From: Picosynechococcus sp. PCC 7002
Lineage (GTDB): Bacteria > Cyanobacteriota > Cyanobacteriia > Cyanobacteriales > MRBY01
DNA length: 64,000 nt
Assembly (NCBI RefSeq): GCF_963860125.1
Contig: NZ_CAWLFA010000007.1
Span: 122,460-186,459 of the forward strand
Direction: 5' to 3'
Numbering within the stretch: the first letter of the stretch is position 1; every line of letters begins with the position of its first letter. A program made the position numbers and the translations under genes. Below, one piece after another: positions 1-8,502 of the stretch. The notes below the pieces were generated by a model. That model searched no databases, was not told where the DNA came from, and was given only the letters and a program-made list of their open reading frames with translations.

Positions 1-2
1 GC

Positions 3-593
3 CCCGTGCAGAAGTCTTATCCCAATATTCACGGGCTTTATCTGTTGCTGCGGGCTACCGGCATTGCCAAGATCGATGCTAGGGGCAAGAAGCTACAGAC
101 GGTTTTAAATCCTGATGTGTATGCTTCATGGCAAAAACTCAACGCCACAGAAAAATATTTCACCTTACTGGAAGCTTGGCTCGTCCGAAGTCATCCCAAA
201 ATGCTGGGAAATGAACGTTCAGGCCCCTTGACCATGGGCGATCGCCTGATCAGTAGCTGGTCAAAATTAGCTCAACAAGAATCGGTTACGTTTAAAGAGG
301 CAAAAGACTATGACTTTCTCAGTTACTACTCAGGCTTCGAGAATATATTTCTGATGGAAATGTTTGGTCTGCTTAACCTCACCCTTAGCAAGCCAGCAAA
401 AGGTCAAGGCTGGCAGATGAAAAAGTTGCAGCCCGACCCCTTAGGTTATGCCCTGGTGAAAGTGTTCTGTAGTGCTTGCATAAACGCGGATTTGCAATGG
501 GACTCCCAGAATGACGCAACTCTGCCTTTTGGAGAACTACAACCCGCACTGCAGAGCTATTTCCCGGAATGGCAGCAAACTTTATCCTGGTAG
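3..593 (+). CDS. C-terminal part of a hypothetical protein, cut by the window edge
   Basis: The reading frame is open through the left edge of the window, so the N-terminus is missing; the GTG at base 6 need not be the true start. About 195 residues are visible, ending in TAG. The stretch LNATEKYFTLLEAWL, followed by a soluble mixed alpha/beta sequence, recalls the long proteins that carry a pRiA4b ORF-3-like (IS1096 TnpR-type) domain. That domain itself would lie partly outside the window, so the link is weak. No membrane segment or signal peptide is seen in this part. Function unknown. Confidence 0.6.
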   Translation, partial: PVQKSYPNIHGLYLLLRATGIAKIDARGKKLQTVLNPDVYASWQKLNATEKYFTLLEAWLVRSHPKMLGNERSGPLTMGDRLISSWSKLAQQESVTFKEAKDYDFLSYYSGFENIFLMEMFGLLNLTLSKPAKGQGWQMKKLQPDPLGYALVKVFCSACINADLQWDSQNDATLPFGELQPALQSYFPEWQQTLSW

Positions 594-628
594 CGATCGC
601 CAAAATTCCCTAACAAAGCATCTTTCCT

Positions 629-663
629 TAAGCAGAAATATCTGAGACCAGCATTTCTGCTTA
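629..663. terminator. Perfect 11-bp inverted repeat between convergent genes
   Basis: TAAGCAGAAAT at 629-639 is exactly complementary to ATTTCTGCTTA at 653-663, with a 13-nt loop. It lies between the ends of the convergent genes at 593 and 732, where a terminator is expected. There is no U-tract on either side, so intrinsic termination is likely but not proven. Confidence 0.5.
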
Positions 664-731
664 CATGACCCGTTTAATGCTGAGGCGTTTGACCACCTAA
701 GTATTTAAAGCTCTGATGCTTTTTAGGGCCG

Positions 732-2462
732 CTATAGAGTCTGGTTCAAGCCCAATAGACGGGCATAGTGGGAATCGGGATTGGCGGCGAGATTTTGGCG
801 ATCGCCATATTCGAGACATTGACCCTGGTTCAGGATCAAAATTTTGTCCACTTGGGCCACGGTTTCGAGACGATGGGCAATGATAATGCCGGTACGACCT
901 TTTAACAAACGTCGAATTGCCCGTTCCAAGAGCTTCTCCGTCATCGGATCAAGACGGGAGGAGACTTCATCTAAAATGACCAAGCGCGGATCCCGCAGAA
1001 ATACCCTTGCCAAGGCCAAGAGTTGTGCCTCACCAGCAGAAAGGGTGCTGCTATCGGCCCCAAGTTCTGTGTCTAGACCCTGGGGTAACTTCGCGAACCA
1101 AGGGCCGAGGCCCAACTCCTCAAGGGTAGTAAAAATGTCTTGATCGTCGATGTGGGGATTAAAGAAGGTTAAATTTTGACGCACTGTTGCCTGAAAAAGC
1201 TGGACATCCTGGGTGACAAAACCGATCTGTTGGGTGAGCTGTTGGGCACAGAGGTGGTTAAGATCAACCCCACCGAGACAAATTTGGCCCCGTTCGATGG
1301 TGTGAAGCCGCAACAGCAGGCGCATTAGGGTACTTTTACCGCTCCCGGTGTGGCCCAAAAGACCGAGCACCTGGCCTGGGGGTAACTGAAACGATAAATC
1401 TCGCAGGGCATAATCCCCCGTGGAATAACGGAACCAAACCCCCTGGAATTCGACGCTAGGGGCCGCATTGGATAGGGCAATGATGGTGCTGGGTGGCTTG
1501 GGTTGGGGCTGTTGCAGTAGAGTTTGGATGCGCTGGAGACTGGCGATCGCCTGTTGAAATTGTTCTAATTCTTCCCGAATCCGCTCAATGGGTTCCTGGA
1601 GGAGCGACGCATAGTAATAAAGGAGATAAATGGTACCGATGGTGATCGCCTGCTGTGACCAAAGGTAAGTACCGATACCCAAAGCGAGAACATTGCCCCC
1701 CGTAAACAAACCCACTGTACCGCCCCAAAGGAGGGTACTTGTCCAGCGGGCGCGGTGATAGGTACGTCGCCACCGACGAATGAAACGATAAAAACGTTGG
1801 CGCACATAGTCCGTCGCCCCATTTGCTTGGAGGTCGGCTAATCCCCCTAAGTATTCTGCGACCATGCCATAAAATTCGGCGCTGGCTTGGCGATATTGAC
1901 CCCAGGGGCCAATGGCCACCCGTTGCAGAAGACCTAAAATTCCTAATACCCCCAGGGAAAACAAACTCAGACTTATCCCAGCTAAAGCGTTTTCCCACCA
2001 CACAACACTGAGAATTCCAACCACCAACAGACCATTGCCCAGCACTTGCAACACAAATTGCGAGAAAAAATGGGAGAGTTGTTCGACATCACCATCGACT
2101 TGTTCGACGAGGCTACCGGGGGAATAGCGACGGTGGAAATCAAGATCGAGCTTGAGGCAATGTTCCACCAAGTTCAGACGCAGACGATTTGTCACCTTCC
2201 AGGCAATGGTTTCACTGTAATAGGTAGAGGCGATCGCCAAAAGTTGTTGCACCACCGTAAAACCAATAAAAGTCAGGGCGGCCCCCAAAAGAAGTCGTTG
2301 GGAACCCCCATCCACTGCCGTATCAATGAAAAAGCGAATAATTTGTGGGTTCACAACCTGTAAACCAATGCTCCCCAATAGGGCGATCGCCAAGACGAAC
2401 AGGGGCGTTTGCTGGGATTTGAGATAGGTTCTGAGAAATTGGTAACTGGTGGCGGTGTTCAT
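732..2462 (-). CDS. ABC transporter, fused permease and ATP-binding protein (exporter type)
   Basis: A half-transporter of 576 residues, expected to work as a homodimer in the inner membrane. The N-terminal ~310 residues hold hydrophobic segments of the ABC exporter membrane domain. The ATPase domain follows: Walker A GHTGSGKST near residue 370, Q-loop region IGFVTQD, signature LSAGEAQ near residue 474, Walker B LVILDE and the switch histidine in IIIAHRLE. The signature is LSAGE rather than the common LSGGQ. The substrate cannot be read from the sequence: lipid, peptide or drug exporters all share this layout. It stands alone on the minus strand, convergent with its left neighbour. Confidence 0.9.
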   Translation of the reverse strand: MNTATSYQFLRTYLKSQQTPLFVLAIALLGSIGLQVVNPQIIRFFIDTAVDGGSQRLLLGAALTFIGFTVVQQLLAIASTYYSETIAWKVTNRLRLNLVEHCLKLDLDFHRRYSPGSLVEQVDGDVEQLSHFFSQFVLQVLGNGLLVVGILSVVWWENALAGISLSLFSLGVLGILGLLQRVAIGPWGQYRQASAEFYGMVAEYLGGLADLQANGATDYVRQRFYRFIRRWRRTYHRARWTSTLLWGGTVGLFTGGNVLALGIGTYLWSQQAITIGTIYLLYYYASLLQEPIERIREELEQFQQAIASLQRIQTLLQQPQPKPPSTIIALSNAAPSVEFQGVWFRYSTGDYALRDLSFQLPPGQVLGLLGHTGSGKSTLMRLLLRLHTIERGQICLGGVDLNHLCAQQLTQQIGFVTQDVQLFQATVRQNLTFFNPHIDDQDIFTTLEELGLGPWFAKLPQGLDTELGADSSTLSAGEAQLLALARVFLRDPRLVILDEVSSRLDPMTEKLLERAIRRLLKGRTGIIIAHRLETVAQVDKILILNQGQCLEYGDRQNLAANPDSHYARLLGLNQTL

Positions 2463-2607
2463 TGTTTAAGTCGATCCAGGCAACGCAAATCGTTTCGAGT
2501 TCATCGCAGCATCATTCTGTGGCGATCGCCCCAAAGTGTAAATAGTTTCTCCAAAATTGTCCAATGGCAACACCCTCACAAGATACAGTGTTGAGAAAAC
2601 TGTCCTT

Positions 2608-3348
2608 CTATCGGGTGCAATCAAGCAGTGAAGCATGAATATAACCTGCCTGGGGGCCACCGAGGGTAAAGGTAACAAAATACCAATCCGTTAAATTATT
2701 GACATTTTCACCCATCACCTTCTCCTCAACCCTTACCTTTGCATCTCGCGCGAGTTCTTGGACAATCATAGAATCGGTAGACGGTTCTACTCGAACGCGG
2801 CCTAGACCTCCATCTGCGGAAACATTAATTGCACACCAGGTTGGCAGATTAGCGGGTAAGAGAGATTGGATCGTTGACGGTACAACCGCGTCAGTGTCGA
2901 TAAAGACGGAATAATCGACCAAAATAGGTAGACCCTGGCCATAGGCCAAATAGCCCTCTAGGCTTTTCGCTAAATCATAGAGACGTTGGTGTTCTGTCAC
3001 GCGAACACAGCCATGGCCATTGGGATCAATGAAGCCGTTATGTTGCAGAGGGCCTTCTCCCCAGATAGGGGCATGGAGCGCAAAGCCACGATGGATCTGC
3101 ATAAAGTTCTGGATTCCCAAGGATGTCCTTTTTTGTAGACCATGGATGTTAAAGTGAGCCCCCATCACATTACCAAATTGCTGTTTGGTTTGCCTTGCAA
3201 GCTGTACTGTTTCTGGTGCCCAGGAAATGAGTCCCAGTTCAAAAACCACCTCGCTGCCCCCATAATCTCTGGTCACTTTGCCATGCATTCGACCAGCGGC
3301 ATCTTTATAAAATTTAATGTAGTAAATATCTTCTGCTTTTGCACCCAT
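2608..3348 (-). CDS. L,D-transpeptidase (YkuD) catalytic part with C-terminal SH3-like region; gene apparently frameshifted
   Basis: The 246-residue frame contains the YkuD active-site signature GHGCVRV, with the nucleophilic cysteine near residue 114 and the preceding conserved histidine in RGFALHAP. YkuD enzymes build 3-3 cross-links in peptidoglycan or attach proteins to it, acting outside the cytoplasmic membrane. The last ~80 residues resemble a bacterial SH3 domain. The ATG at 3348 has no signal peptide after it, which is wrong for a periplasmic enzyme. The missing lipoprotein signal lies just upstream in another frame (3371-3538), and both frames meet at a run of five G on the coding strand (3380-3384). 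Removing one G would give one 310-residue lipoprotein. Confidence 0.8.
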   Translation of the reverse strand: MGAKAEDIYYIKFYKDAAGRMHGKVTRDYGGSEVVFELGLISWAPETVQLARQTKQQFGNVMGAHFNIHGLQKRTSLGIQNFMQIHRGFALHAPIWGEGPLQHNGFIDPNGHGCVRVTEHQRLYDLAKSLEGYLAYGQGLPILVDYSVFIDTDAVVPSTIQSLLPANLPTWCAINVSADGGLGRVRVEPSTDSMIVQELARDAKVRVEEKVMGENVNNLTDWYFVTFTLGGPQAGYIHASLLDCTR

Positions 3349-3370
3349 TTTTTGCAGACGGGTTTGCCAA

Positions 3371-3538
3371 TCAGCTTGACCCCCTAATAATTTCCTTAGA
3401 AGACGTTTCGGTTGTTTCTGAGAGCTTTAAATTTGGGGACGCGTTTTCCTGGGGCAATCTATGATGACAACTCGCTAAAACGTATAGACAGCCGCATAGA
3501 AAAATCAATCTAGACAACCGATGGTTTGTGGCACTCAT
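3371..3538 (-). pseudogene. Lipoprotein signal peptide and linker belonging to the L,D-transpeptidase, out of frame
   Basis: This 55-codon frame begins MSATNHRLSRLIFL, continues through a hydrophobic core and reaches the lipobox LASC (Cys24), then a short polar linker before a TGA at 3371-3373. On its own it would be a pointless lipopeptide. It runs straight into the L,D-transpeptidase frame if one base of the G5 run (C5 at 3380-3384 on the plus strand) is dropped. The join then reads EIIRG followed by QADWQTRLQK. It is either a real frameshift, a phase-variable tract or a sequencing error. Confidence 0.65.
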
Positions 3539-3599
3539 AACTCTATTTTAAATGCCATCTATGGGATCCAAAATATCGCTTTGGACTTCGGGATTCGCT

Positions 3600-3875
3600 T
3601 TAGGATAATTGTGTCGTTGAAATGACCCAGCCATAGGCAACAACGACAACTAGGAGCAATCCGTAAACGAGCTCTTTTTGATCACGAAACCACCCTTGCA
3701 GCATATTTTTGAAACTGCGTAGGCTGCGGCGTCGCTCATCGCCTAACTCTCGCATTAGTCTGGCTACTTCTGCATCAACTTCTTGTAGCGAAATTTCTCC
3801 CTGTCGATACCGTGCTTCCAGGGCATCTAGTTTGCGCCAGTATTCTTGGGTGGCATTGAGGAGGTTAGGAAACAT
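3600..3875 (-). CDS. Small membrane protein of unknown function, copy 1 of a duplicated gene
   Basis: A 91-residue protein with an amphipathic, charged N-terminal two thirds (rich in Glu, Arg and Leu, probably helical or coiled coil) and one C-terminal membrane segment (VYGLLLVVVVAYGWVIS). It is nearly identical to the protein encoded at 22357-22632 on the other strand; only about a dozen substitutions separate them, mostly conservative. I do not recognise the family. The ~180 bp upstream are conserved in both copies too, so the duplication includes the promoter or leader. Confidence 0.7.
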   Translation of the reverse strand: MFPNLLNATQEYWRKLDALEARYRQGEISLQEVDAEVARLMRELGDERRRSLRSFKNMLQGWFRDQKELVYGLLLVVVVAYGWVISTTQLS

Positions 3876-4058
3876 GAGTACGTAAACCAGTAGCTATCAG
3901 TAAAGGCGATCGCCGTAAATATTGAGTCAGTTGCAATTCTCGTAGCGAGGATTGTGATTCTCGATTTTTATGGGGTATTGATATTTTCGCCTTGGCCATA
4001 TTGTAACGCAATGTTAATTTTACTGCGTTAAGGCTTGACAATCTGGCAGACATACAAA
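3600..4058 (-). repeat. Inverted duplicate, copy 1 (partner at 22173-22632)
   Basis: From about 4058 down to 3600 the minus strand matches 22173-22632 of the plus strand. The match covers the 91-aa gene and its leader, including the shared strings GCCAGATTGTCAAG and ATTAACATTGCGTTAC and the 3' leader ending in GTTTACGTACTC before the ATG. Sequence beyond both ends is unrelated. Small ORFs in the leader (3865-4053 and 22190-22405) lose frame between the copies, so the conserved leader is probably non-coding. Confidence 0.8.
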
Positions 4059-4123
4059 CTTTTTAAGCGTAGATAACATCGTTGCTCCATCCAACGATTG
4101 GATCCCTTAAACCCTTGAGCTTA

Positions 4124-4138
4124 TCTACATTCTGTAGA
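4124..4138. promoter_or_regulatory. Short palindrome upstream of the 4252 gene, possible operator
   Basis: TCTACA-TTC-TGTAGA is a perfect 6-3-6 dyad about 110 bp before the start of the membrane protein gene. It is small enough to occur by chance; no regulator can be named. Confidence 0.2.
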
Positions 4139-4251
4139 TTTCAGTAGAATAGAATTAGCATCAGGGGTTAAGTTACAGGCCAAAATACTCTATTCAAAAA
4201 AACTTTTGGTCTACAAAAATACAAAACTTCTTTGGGTTGATAGGCGGCCTA

Positions 4252-5013
4252 ATGAAATCACAACCGATTCCCAATCCCCTCTACCCCGTAGTGGTCAGCG
4301 CTGGTGTTGTTTTGGCTGGGGCGATCGCCTTAATGTTTTTGCCCGCCCTGATTCAGCTTGATGGGATGGATGGGGGCTTTGCCATTACTTTCGGCGCTCT
4401 GTTTCTCGCCATCTCTGCTCTAGTCACGCTCTTGATATTTTGGCGCAATGCGGTGCTTCTGGATCGGGTAATTGCTGGGACAAATCTCCTGGCCCACTGG
4501 ACCTACGAACCGCAAGAATGGGCCCAGTACCTCGATAGGGAACGTCAAGAACAAATTGACGAAAAATTGCCCTTAGTCTTCATCGTTGCGTGTTGGGCAT
4601 TGCTTATCGGTGGCGGCTTTTGGCTGTTTGATCCGGAGGCAGGTTTTATTGTGTTTCTCGTCATGGTGGGGCTGATTATCTTGGTGAGTTTGCTGGCCTA
4701 TGGTTTGCCTTGGTTGCGGTTTAAACGCGATCGCCATCGCCTGGGCGAGGTGTGGATCGCCAGTAGTGCCATTTATTTTCGCGGTAACTTTGTCCATTGG
4801 GGAGAGTTGGACTTGCAATTGGAACAGGTGAGCCTCCGTCCGGCGAGCGAAAACCAGGCCCCTTGTCTTTGTTTTGAACTGAGCTATCCTTCCCAGGCGG
4901 GGATGCAATATTACAACCTGCGGATTCCCATTCCCCGGCGTTATCGGGGTGCAGCCTACGATTTATTCGAACATTTTAGTCAAACTACGATTCAAGACTC
5001 TCCCCCAGGGTAA
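4252..5013 (+). CDS. Membrane protein of unknown function
   Basis: The ATG at 4252 is preferred over an in-frame TTG at 4237. The protein has 253 residues: two hydrophobic segments near the N-terminus (YPVVVSAGVVLAGAIALMF and the next ~25 residues), a polar stretch with HWTYEPQEWAQYL, two more membrane segments near residues 105-150, then a cytoplasmic-looking beta-rich C-terminal domain of about 90 residues. No family is recognised. It is convergent with the zinc-ribbon gene, whose end is only 3 bp away. Confidence 0.7.
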   Translation: MKSQPIPNPLYPVVVSAGVVLAGAIALMFLPALIQLDGMDGGFAITFGALFLAISALVTLLIFWRNAVLLDRVIAGTNLLAHWTYEPQEWAQYLDRERQEQIDEKLPLVFIVACWALLIGGGFWLFDPEAGFIVFLVMVGLIILVSLLAYGLPWLRFKRDRHRLGEVWIASSAIYFRGNFVHWGELDLQLEQVSLRPASENQAPCLCFELSYPSQAGMQYYNLRIPIPRRYRGAAYDLFEHFSQTTIQDSPPG

Positions 5014-5016
5014 GCT

Positions 5017-5925
5017 TTAAGGCAACATTTCGAAGACCATCCCCGTTTGACGATCCACTTCGTACCAGCCATAAGTCGCAGTATGACTAGGTTCACCGGG
5101 ATTATTAACGATTTCATAAACATGGACTAAATAATTGCTGGGCGTTTGTTCGACGACTTCGATGTGAGTGCTATTTTGGGGCGCAACGGTACGCACTAAT
5201 TCTTGCCATTCGCTGACAGCCGCTAAATTCGCCACCTGTTCAATGGCGATCACCTCGGTAATTTCTGGGGTAGAAGGTGTGGCGATTGGGGCTGTGGTAG
5301 AGTTCCTGGAGCCAGGTTGTACCCGTTGGGCGACGGCCACCATTGGCTCGCTATTGGGAGGACTGACCGTGAAAGTAATGCGCTGTTTATCTTCGTTGAG
5401 TTCGGCATCCACGGGCGTCGGTACGTCTTCATAGACACTCCAGACATAACCCGATAATGTCCGACTGGTGAGATTAGAAAGTTCGAGGCGATCGCCTTCA
5501 ATGTCCGCCACAATTTTGTCACCTTCTCGGTAAAGCACGAGGGTGTCTGTCTCTTCCCCTGGATCTCCTTCTGCCGGAATCCAAGCCCCCACAAAATCAT
5601 CGAGGGTCACGGCCGCTTGGGTTGTGGGTGATGGCGGTGGATTTTCCCCAACGGGTTGGGTTTGGGGTGTACTGGCTTCGGGTTGCCCTAAAAATTTCAG
5701 TAACTGAGCCGGATCCTTCAGGAAGAAGATGCCTAGCCCGGTGATTACGACAATTCCTAAACCCAAAATCCAGTTCCCGTTTGACCGATTAGGTGGGAGT
5801 GCCTGGGGTCTTGGGGGAGGGGCCACTGGATAAGCTGGCGTTGTTGCACTGCCACACACCTCACAAAAGCGATCGCCTGGGTTGAGGGCAGCACCACATT
5901 GCATACAAAAATGGGGAGTAGTCAT
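5017..5925 (-). CDS. Zinc-ribbon membrane protein of unknown function
   Basis: 302 residues. The N-terminus is a zinc ribbon (FCMQCGAALNPGDRFCEVCG, two CxxC pairs), followed by a proline-rich linker and a single membrane helix near residues 52-70 (WILGLGIVVITGLGIFFL). A Pro/Thr linker and an outward-facing C-terminal region of ~200 residues complete it. This ribbon-TM-extracytoplasmic layout is common in cyanobacteria; the C-terminal part is not recognised. Its catalytic or binding role is unknown. Confidence 0.7.
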   Translation of the reverse strand: MTTPHFCMQCGAALNPGDRFCEVCGSATTPAYPVAPPPRPQALPPNRSNGNWILGLGIVVITGLGIFFLKDPAQLLKFLGQPEASTPQTQPVGENPPPSPTTQAAVTLDDFVGAWIPAEGDPGEETDTLVLYREGDKIVADIEGDRLELSNLTSRTLSGYVWSVYEDVPTPVDAELNEDKQRITFTVSPPNSEPMVAVAQRVQPGSRNSTTAPIATPSTPEITEVIAIEQVANLAAVSEWQELVRTVAPQNSTHIEVVEQTPSNYLVHVYEIVNNPGEPSHTATYGWYEVDRQTGMVFEMLP

Positions 5926-6423
5926 GGCAGTTAAACCAAACGCAGCAAAAAAAGCACAACTAACCTTAATTGATCAAAATTCCTGTAAGAGATGACATTC
6001 AGATAAATAGCCTGGGGTTGAGGGAAAAGAGTTTCTTTAGAAAGATTTTAGTTTTTCGATAGCTAACCGATCTAGCTTTGCTTTTAACAACAAAATAGTT
6101 TCTTTTCTTTAGGAAATCCCCTTCATCTATATTGTATCAAAAGGCTTTAAGAGACATGATTAAGCATTGATTTTTTTATTTAACGAACTCATTCTTTAGG
6201 CAATATAAAATTCAACTTTATTTAATAGTTCGCAACGCCAGATTAAATCACAAAATAATGTGAAGAGGATTCAATATTTAATTCATTTAGCAATTATTAA
6301 TCCCTATAATTGATGTGGAGCCAGAAAAAATTTTAAGCGTTATCAATTGCTTAGGTACTGACTCAAATTTAGTTTGCTGGTTTTCTCGACGATAACTTCA
6401 GGTCTGCGCTACTGGACTTAGCT
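5926..6423. other. AT-rich intergenic region between divergent genes
   Basis: About 500 bp separating the zinc-ribbon gene (minus) from the secreted-protein gene (plus). It is AT-rich, has no credible ORF, and presumably carries both promoters. No recognised motif or repeat was found apart from the structured segment just before 6471. Confidence 0.4.
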
Positions 6424-6470
6424 GTTTCCCTCACCCGCAGGGGAACTTTCTCGCGACGGAGGTCGGCTCC
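6424..6470 (+). promoter_or_regulatory. Structured, GC-rich leader with the Shine-Dalgarno in a hairpin loop
   Basis: GTTTCCC (6424-6430) pairs with GGGGAAC (6440-6446) around a 9-nt loop. Downstream, CGAC (6454-6457) pairs with GTCG (6462-6465). The Shine-Dalgarno GGAGG (6458-6462) overlaps that second loop, 8 nt before the ATG at 6471. The GC-rich leader contrasts with the AT-rich DNA upstream. It could be a translational control element, but it does not match a riboswitch class I can name. Confidence 0.35.
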
Positions 6471-8297
6471 ATGAAAAAGCAACATCGAGCGGCAGGTATT
6501 GGCTTGCAGTTATTAGCCGTTACCTGCCCAGTACTGTTTATCAATAATTTGGCGATCGCCCAAAGCTTGAGCGAATCCCCCCAGGATGTCCTCAATAACT
6601 ATCTGCTGGAACGTCCCCCCTTAAGAACTATCCAGTTTCAAAATCTCCAGGATATCCAGGCCCGCCGCCACGAATTACAGTTCCAGGCCAGTGATGGGGT
6701 GACCCTTGATTTTTTACCTTATCTTCAATCCCCCGGTGCCCTGCCCCAATTGGCCAACATCATCAAAACCCAAGGCATTGACCCCAATCCCCAGCTCACC
6801 GTCGCCGCCTACGATTTTGCAGATCGGCTGATTATTTTGCAGCGGCTGGAATATCAAGGTAGTGCCCTTGCCTGTGACCAACGGGGCGAAGCATTAACCG
6901 ACCTCGGCATTCTTTGTTTCAATCGCCAAACCAAACCCAGAACCCTACAGCAGCCTGCACCAACCCAGAACAACATCAGCACCAAAATTACGGAAATTAG
7001 AGGTAGGCTCAATCAACTGAACACTAGCCCCATTAACGGCTACACCCTCAGCCAACTGCGGGCTCTCCCAGACGACGAACTGCTGCAGGTGGCCCTCAAC
7101 AATGGTCGGATTACCGAAGAAACCTATCTCATGGTGCCCAAGGTTCAATACAGAACCTTACTGGATGTACCCTTTGTTCAGCCCAATCCTGACTTTACAC
7201 AACCGAACTTTAGCTTTCTCGAAACCAGCAATCTCTATCAACCGATTCCCCGAAGGTCGATCACCTTAAACCGGAATTTACCCTTGGAAATTCGTGACAA
7301 TAATCAACGGCCGAATTTTTCCCTCGTCCGCCCCCAACTGGATTTATCGCAACTGGCCCGTGGCGATCGCCACACAGAAACCCATTACCTAGTGAATGGT
7401 TTTACCTGGGGCAGTGGGCGGGAATGGCGACACCGCATCGGCGACTGCATCGATTTATTCTTTGGTGATGTTTGTGTCTATGCAGAACCCTATGCCAGCC
7501 TTGGTTATGGCTTGGGTTTAAGGATTCCTCTCCAGTTGGATCTAACCGTTGACCGGACAATTCAGGTGGCGAATAATCAACTAACGGCTTTTTCCCCCAC
7601 TGTTGATCTCACGCCCATCGATGGCAATGCCAACACCTACCAAGCAGCGGGTATCCCCAGTGATCAGATCTTTGGCGGACAGGAAATCGTTGCAGAAGTT
7701 CAAGGTACCGTCGGCGTTAGGTGTGACCTAGAAGTGTGGAGCTGTGGCAACAATAGAAAGCTAGGTATTGGAGTAGACCTAACGGACTATCTAAGTTCCG
7801 GTGGCAACATGACACCCCCTGCCCCAGGACAAAGTTTCTCCATCGGCGAAGTGTGGTCCCCTGATGTGACTGGAGGAACTTTAAACTACGGCATCGTCGG
7901 CGCGACTTTCCACCTTGGTTCTCAGCTGAATATGGTTGGTCAAGATCTGGAGATGTTGGCCCAGTTTCCGCCCGTGGTTGGCCCCAACAATGGCACCCAC
8001 ACCGTTGAACAGTTTCCGGCAACCTATCAACCCCTCGTTTTTAACAACAATTCTTTTTTCAGGATTTATGAACCGACCTACCAAGCCAATTGGAATATCA
8101 TCCCCGGCATGAAGGTCAAAGCCTGGTTAGGGGTAGACATTGGCGTGGCCTATCTAGGGGCAAAAACAGACCGGACTTGGTGGTTTGAAGATCTCAGTAT
8201 CGAATCCCCCAATTTTACTTTTACGACCCATGCGGGCACAACAACAGGCTACAACATTCAAGTGGATCACGATAATTTAAACATCACTGCCTTCTAG
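6471..8297 (+). CDS. Large secreted protein of unknown function
   Basis: 608 residues with a clear N-terminal signal sequence (basic MKKQHR, hydrophobic core, ending near NNLAIAQS), so it is exported to the periplasm or outer membrane. The mature part is beta-rich, with many Asn/Thr/Gln residues. Two close cysteine pairs (GDCIDLFFGDVC and RCDLEVWSC) suggest disulfides. A strong Shine-Dalgarno lies in a hairpin leader. No known domain is recognised, and neither neighbour suggests a role. Confidence 0.75.
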   Translation: MKKQHRAAGIGLQLLAVTCPVLFINNLAIAQSLSESPQDVLNNYLLERPPLRTIQFQNLQDIQARRHELQFQASDGVTLDFLPYLQSPGALPQLANIIKTQGIDPNPQLTVAAYDFADRLIILQRLEYQGSALACDQRGEALTDLGILCFNRQTKPRTLQQPAPTQNNISTKITEIRGRLNQLNTSPINGYTLSQLRALPDDELLQVALNNGRITEETYLMVPKVQYRTLLDVPFVQPNPDFTQPNFSFLETSNLYQPIPRRSITLNRNLPLEIRDNNQRPNFSLVRPQLDLSQLARGDRHTETHYLVNGFTWGSGREWRHRIGDCIDLFFGDVCVYAEPYASLGYGLGLRIPLQLDLTVDRTIQVANNQLTAFSPTVDLTPIDGNANTYQAAGIPSDQIFGGQEIVAEVQGTVGVRCDLEVWSCGNNRKLGIGVDLTDYLSSGGNMTPPAPGQSFSIGEVWSPDVTGGTLNYGIVGATFHLGSQLNMVGQDLEMLAQFPPVVGPNNGTHTVEQFPATYQPLVFNNNSFFRIYEPTYQANWNIIPGMKVKAWLGVDIGVAYLGAKTDRTWWFEDLSIESPNFTFTTHAGTTTGYNIQVDHDNLNITAF

Positions 8298-8320
8298 TTT
8301 CAAAAAATTAAAAATAATTT

Positions 8321-8366
8321 CTGTCCAGGATTCTCTGTTGGTTGTAAAGCAGTTGTACCTGGACAG
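8321..8366. terminator. Perfect 9-bp inverted repeat after the secreted-protein gene
   Basis: CTGTCCAGG (8321-8329) and CCTGGACAG (8358-8366) are exactly complementary across 28 nt. They lie 25-70 bp past the stop codon at 8297. No U-tract follows, so it may be a terminator hairpin or an operator for the downstream transporter operon. Confidence 0.4.
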
Positions 8367-8502
8367 ATTACCTCTGCTTTAAAGGCATTGAGTATTTCTA
8401 AGGGTTGGGGTTGAGATTTGTTGCTAAGTTAATTTGTCAAATTGGACATGGTGCTAGCCTAAAAATATTAAAAAGACTTTCATTTTTGGTGGTGTTAATG
8501 AA

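Noticed and set aside
844..2363. Several plus-strand ORFs opposite the ABC exporter
   Set aside because: Shadows of a high-confidence coding gene on the other strand; composition and lack of motifs confirm it.
3865..4053. Small ORF in the leader of duplicate 1 (and 22190-22405 in duplicate 2)
   Set aside because: The DNA is conserved between the copies but the frame is not, so it is more likely a non-coding leader.
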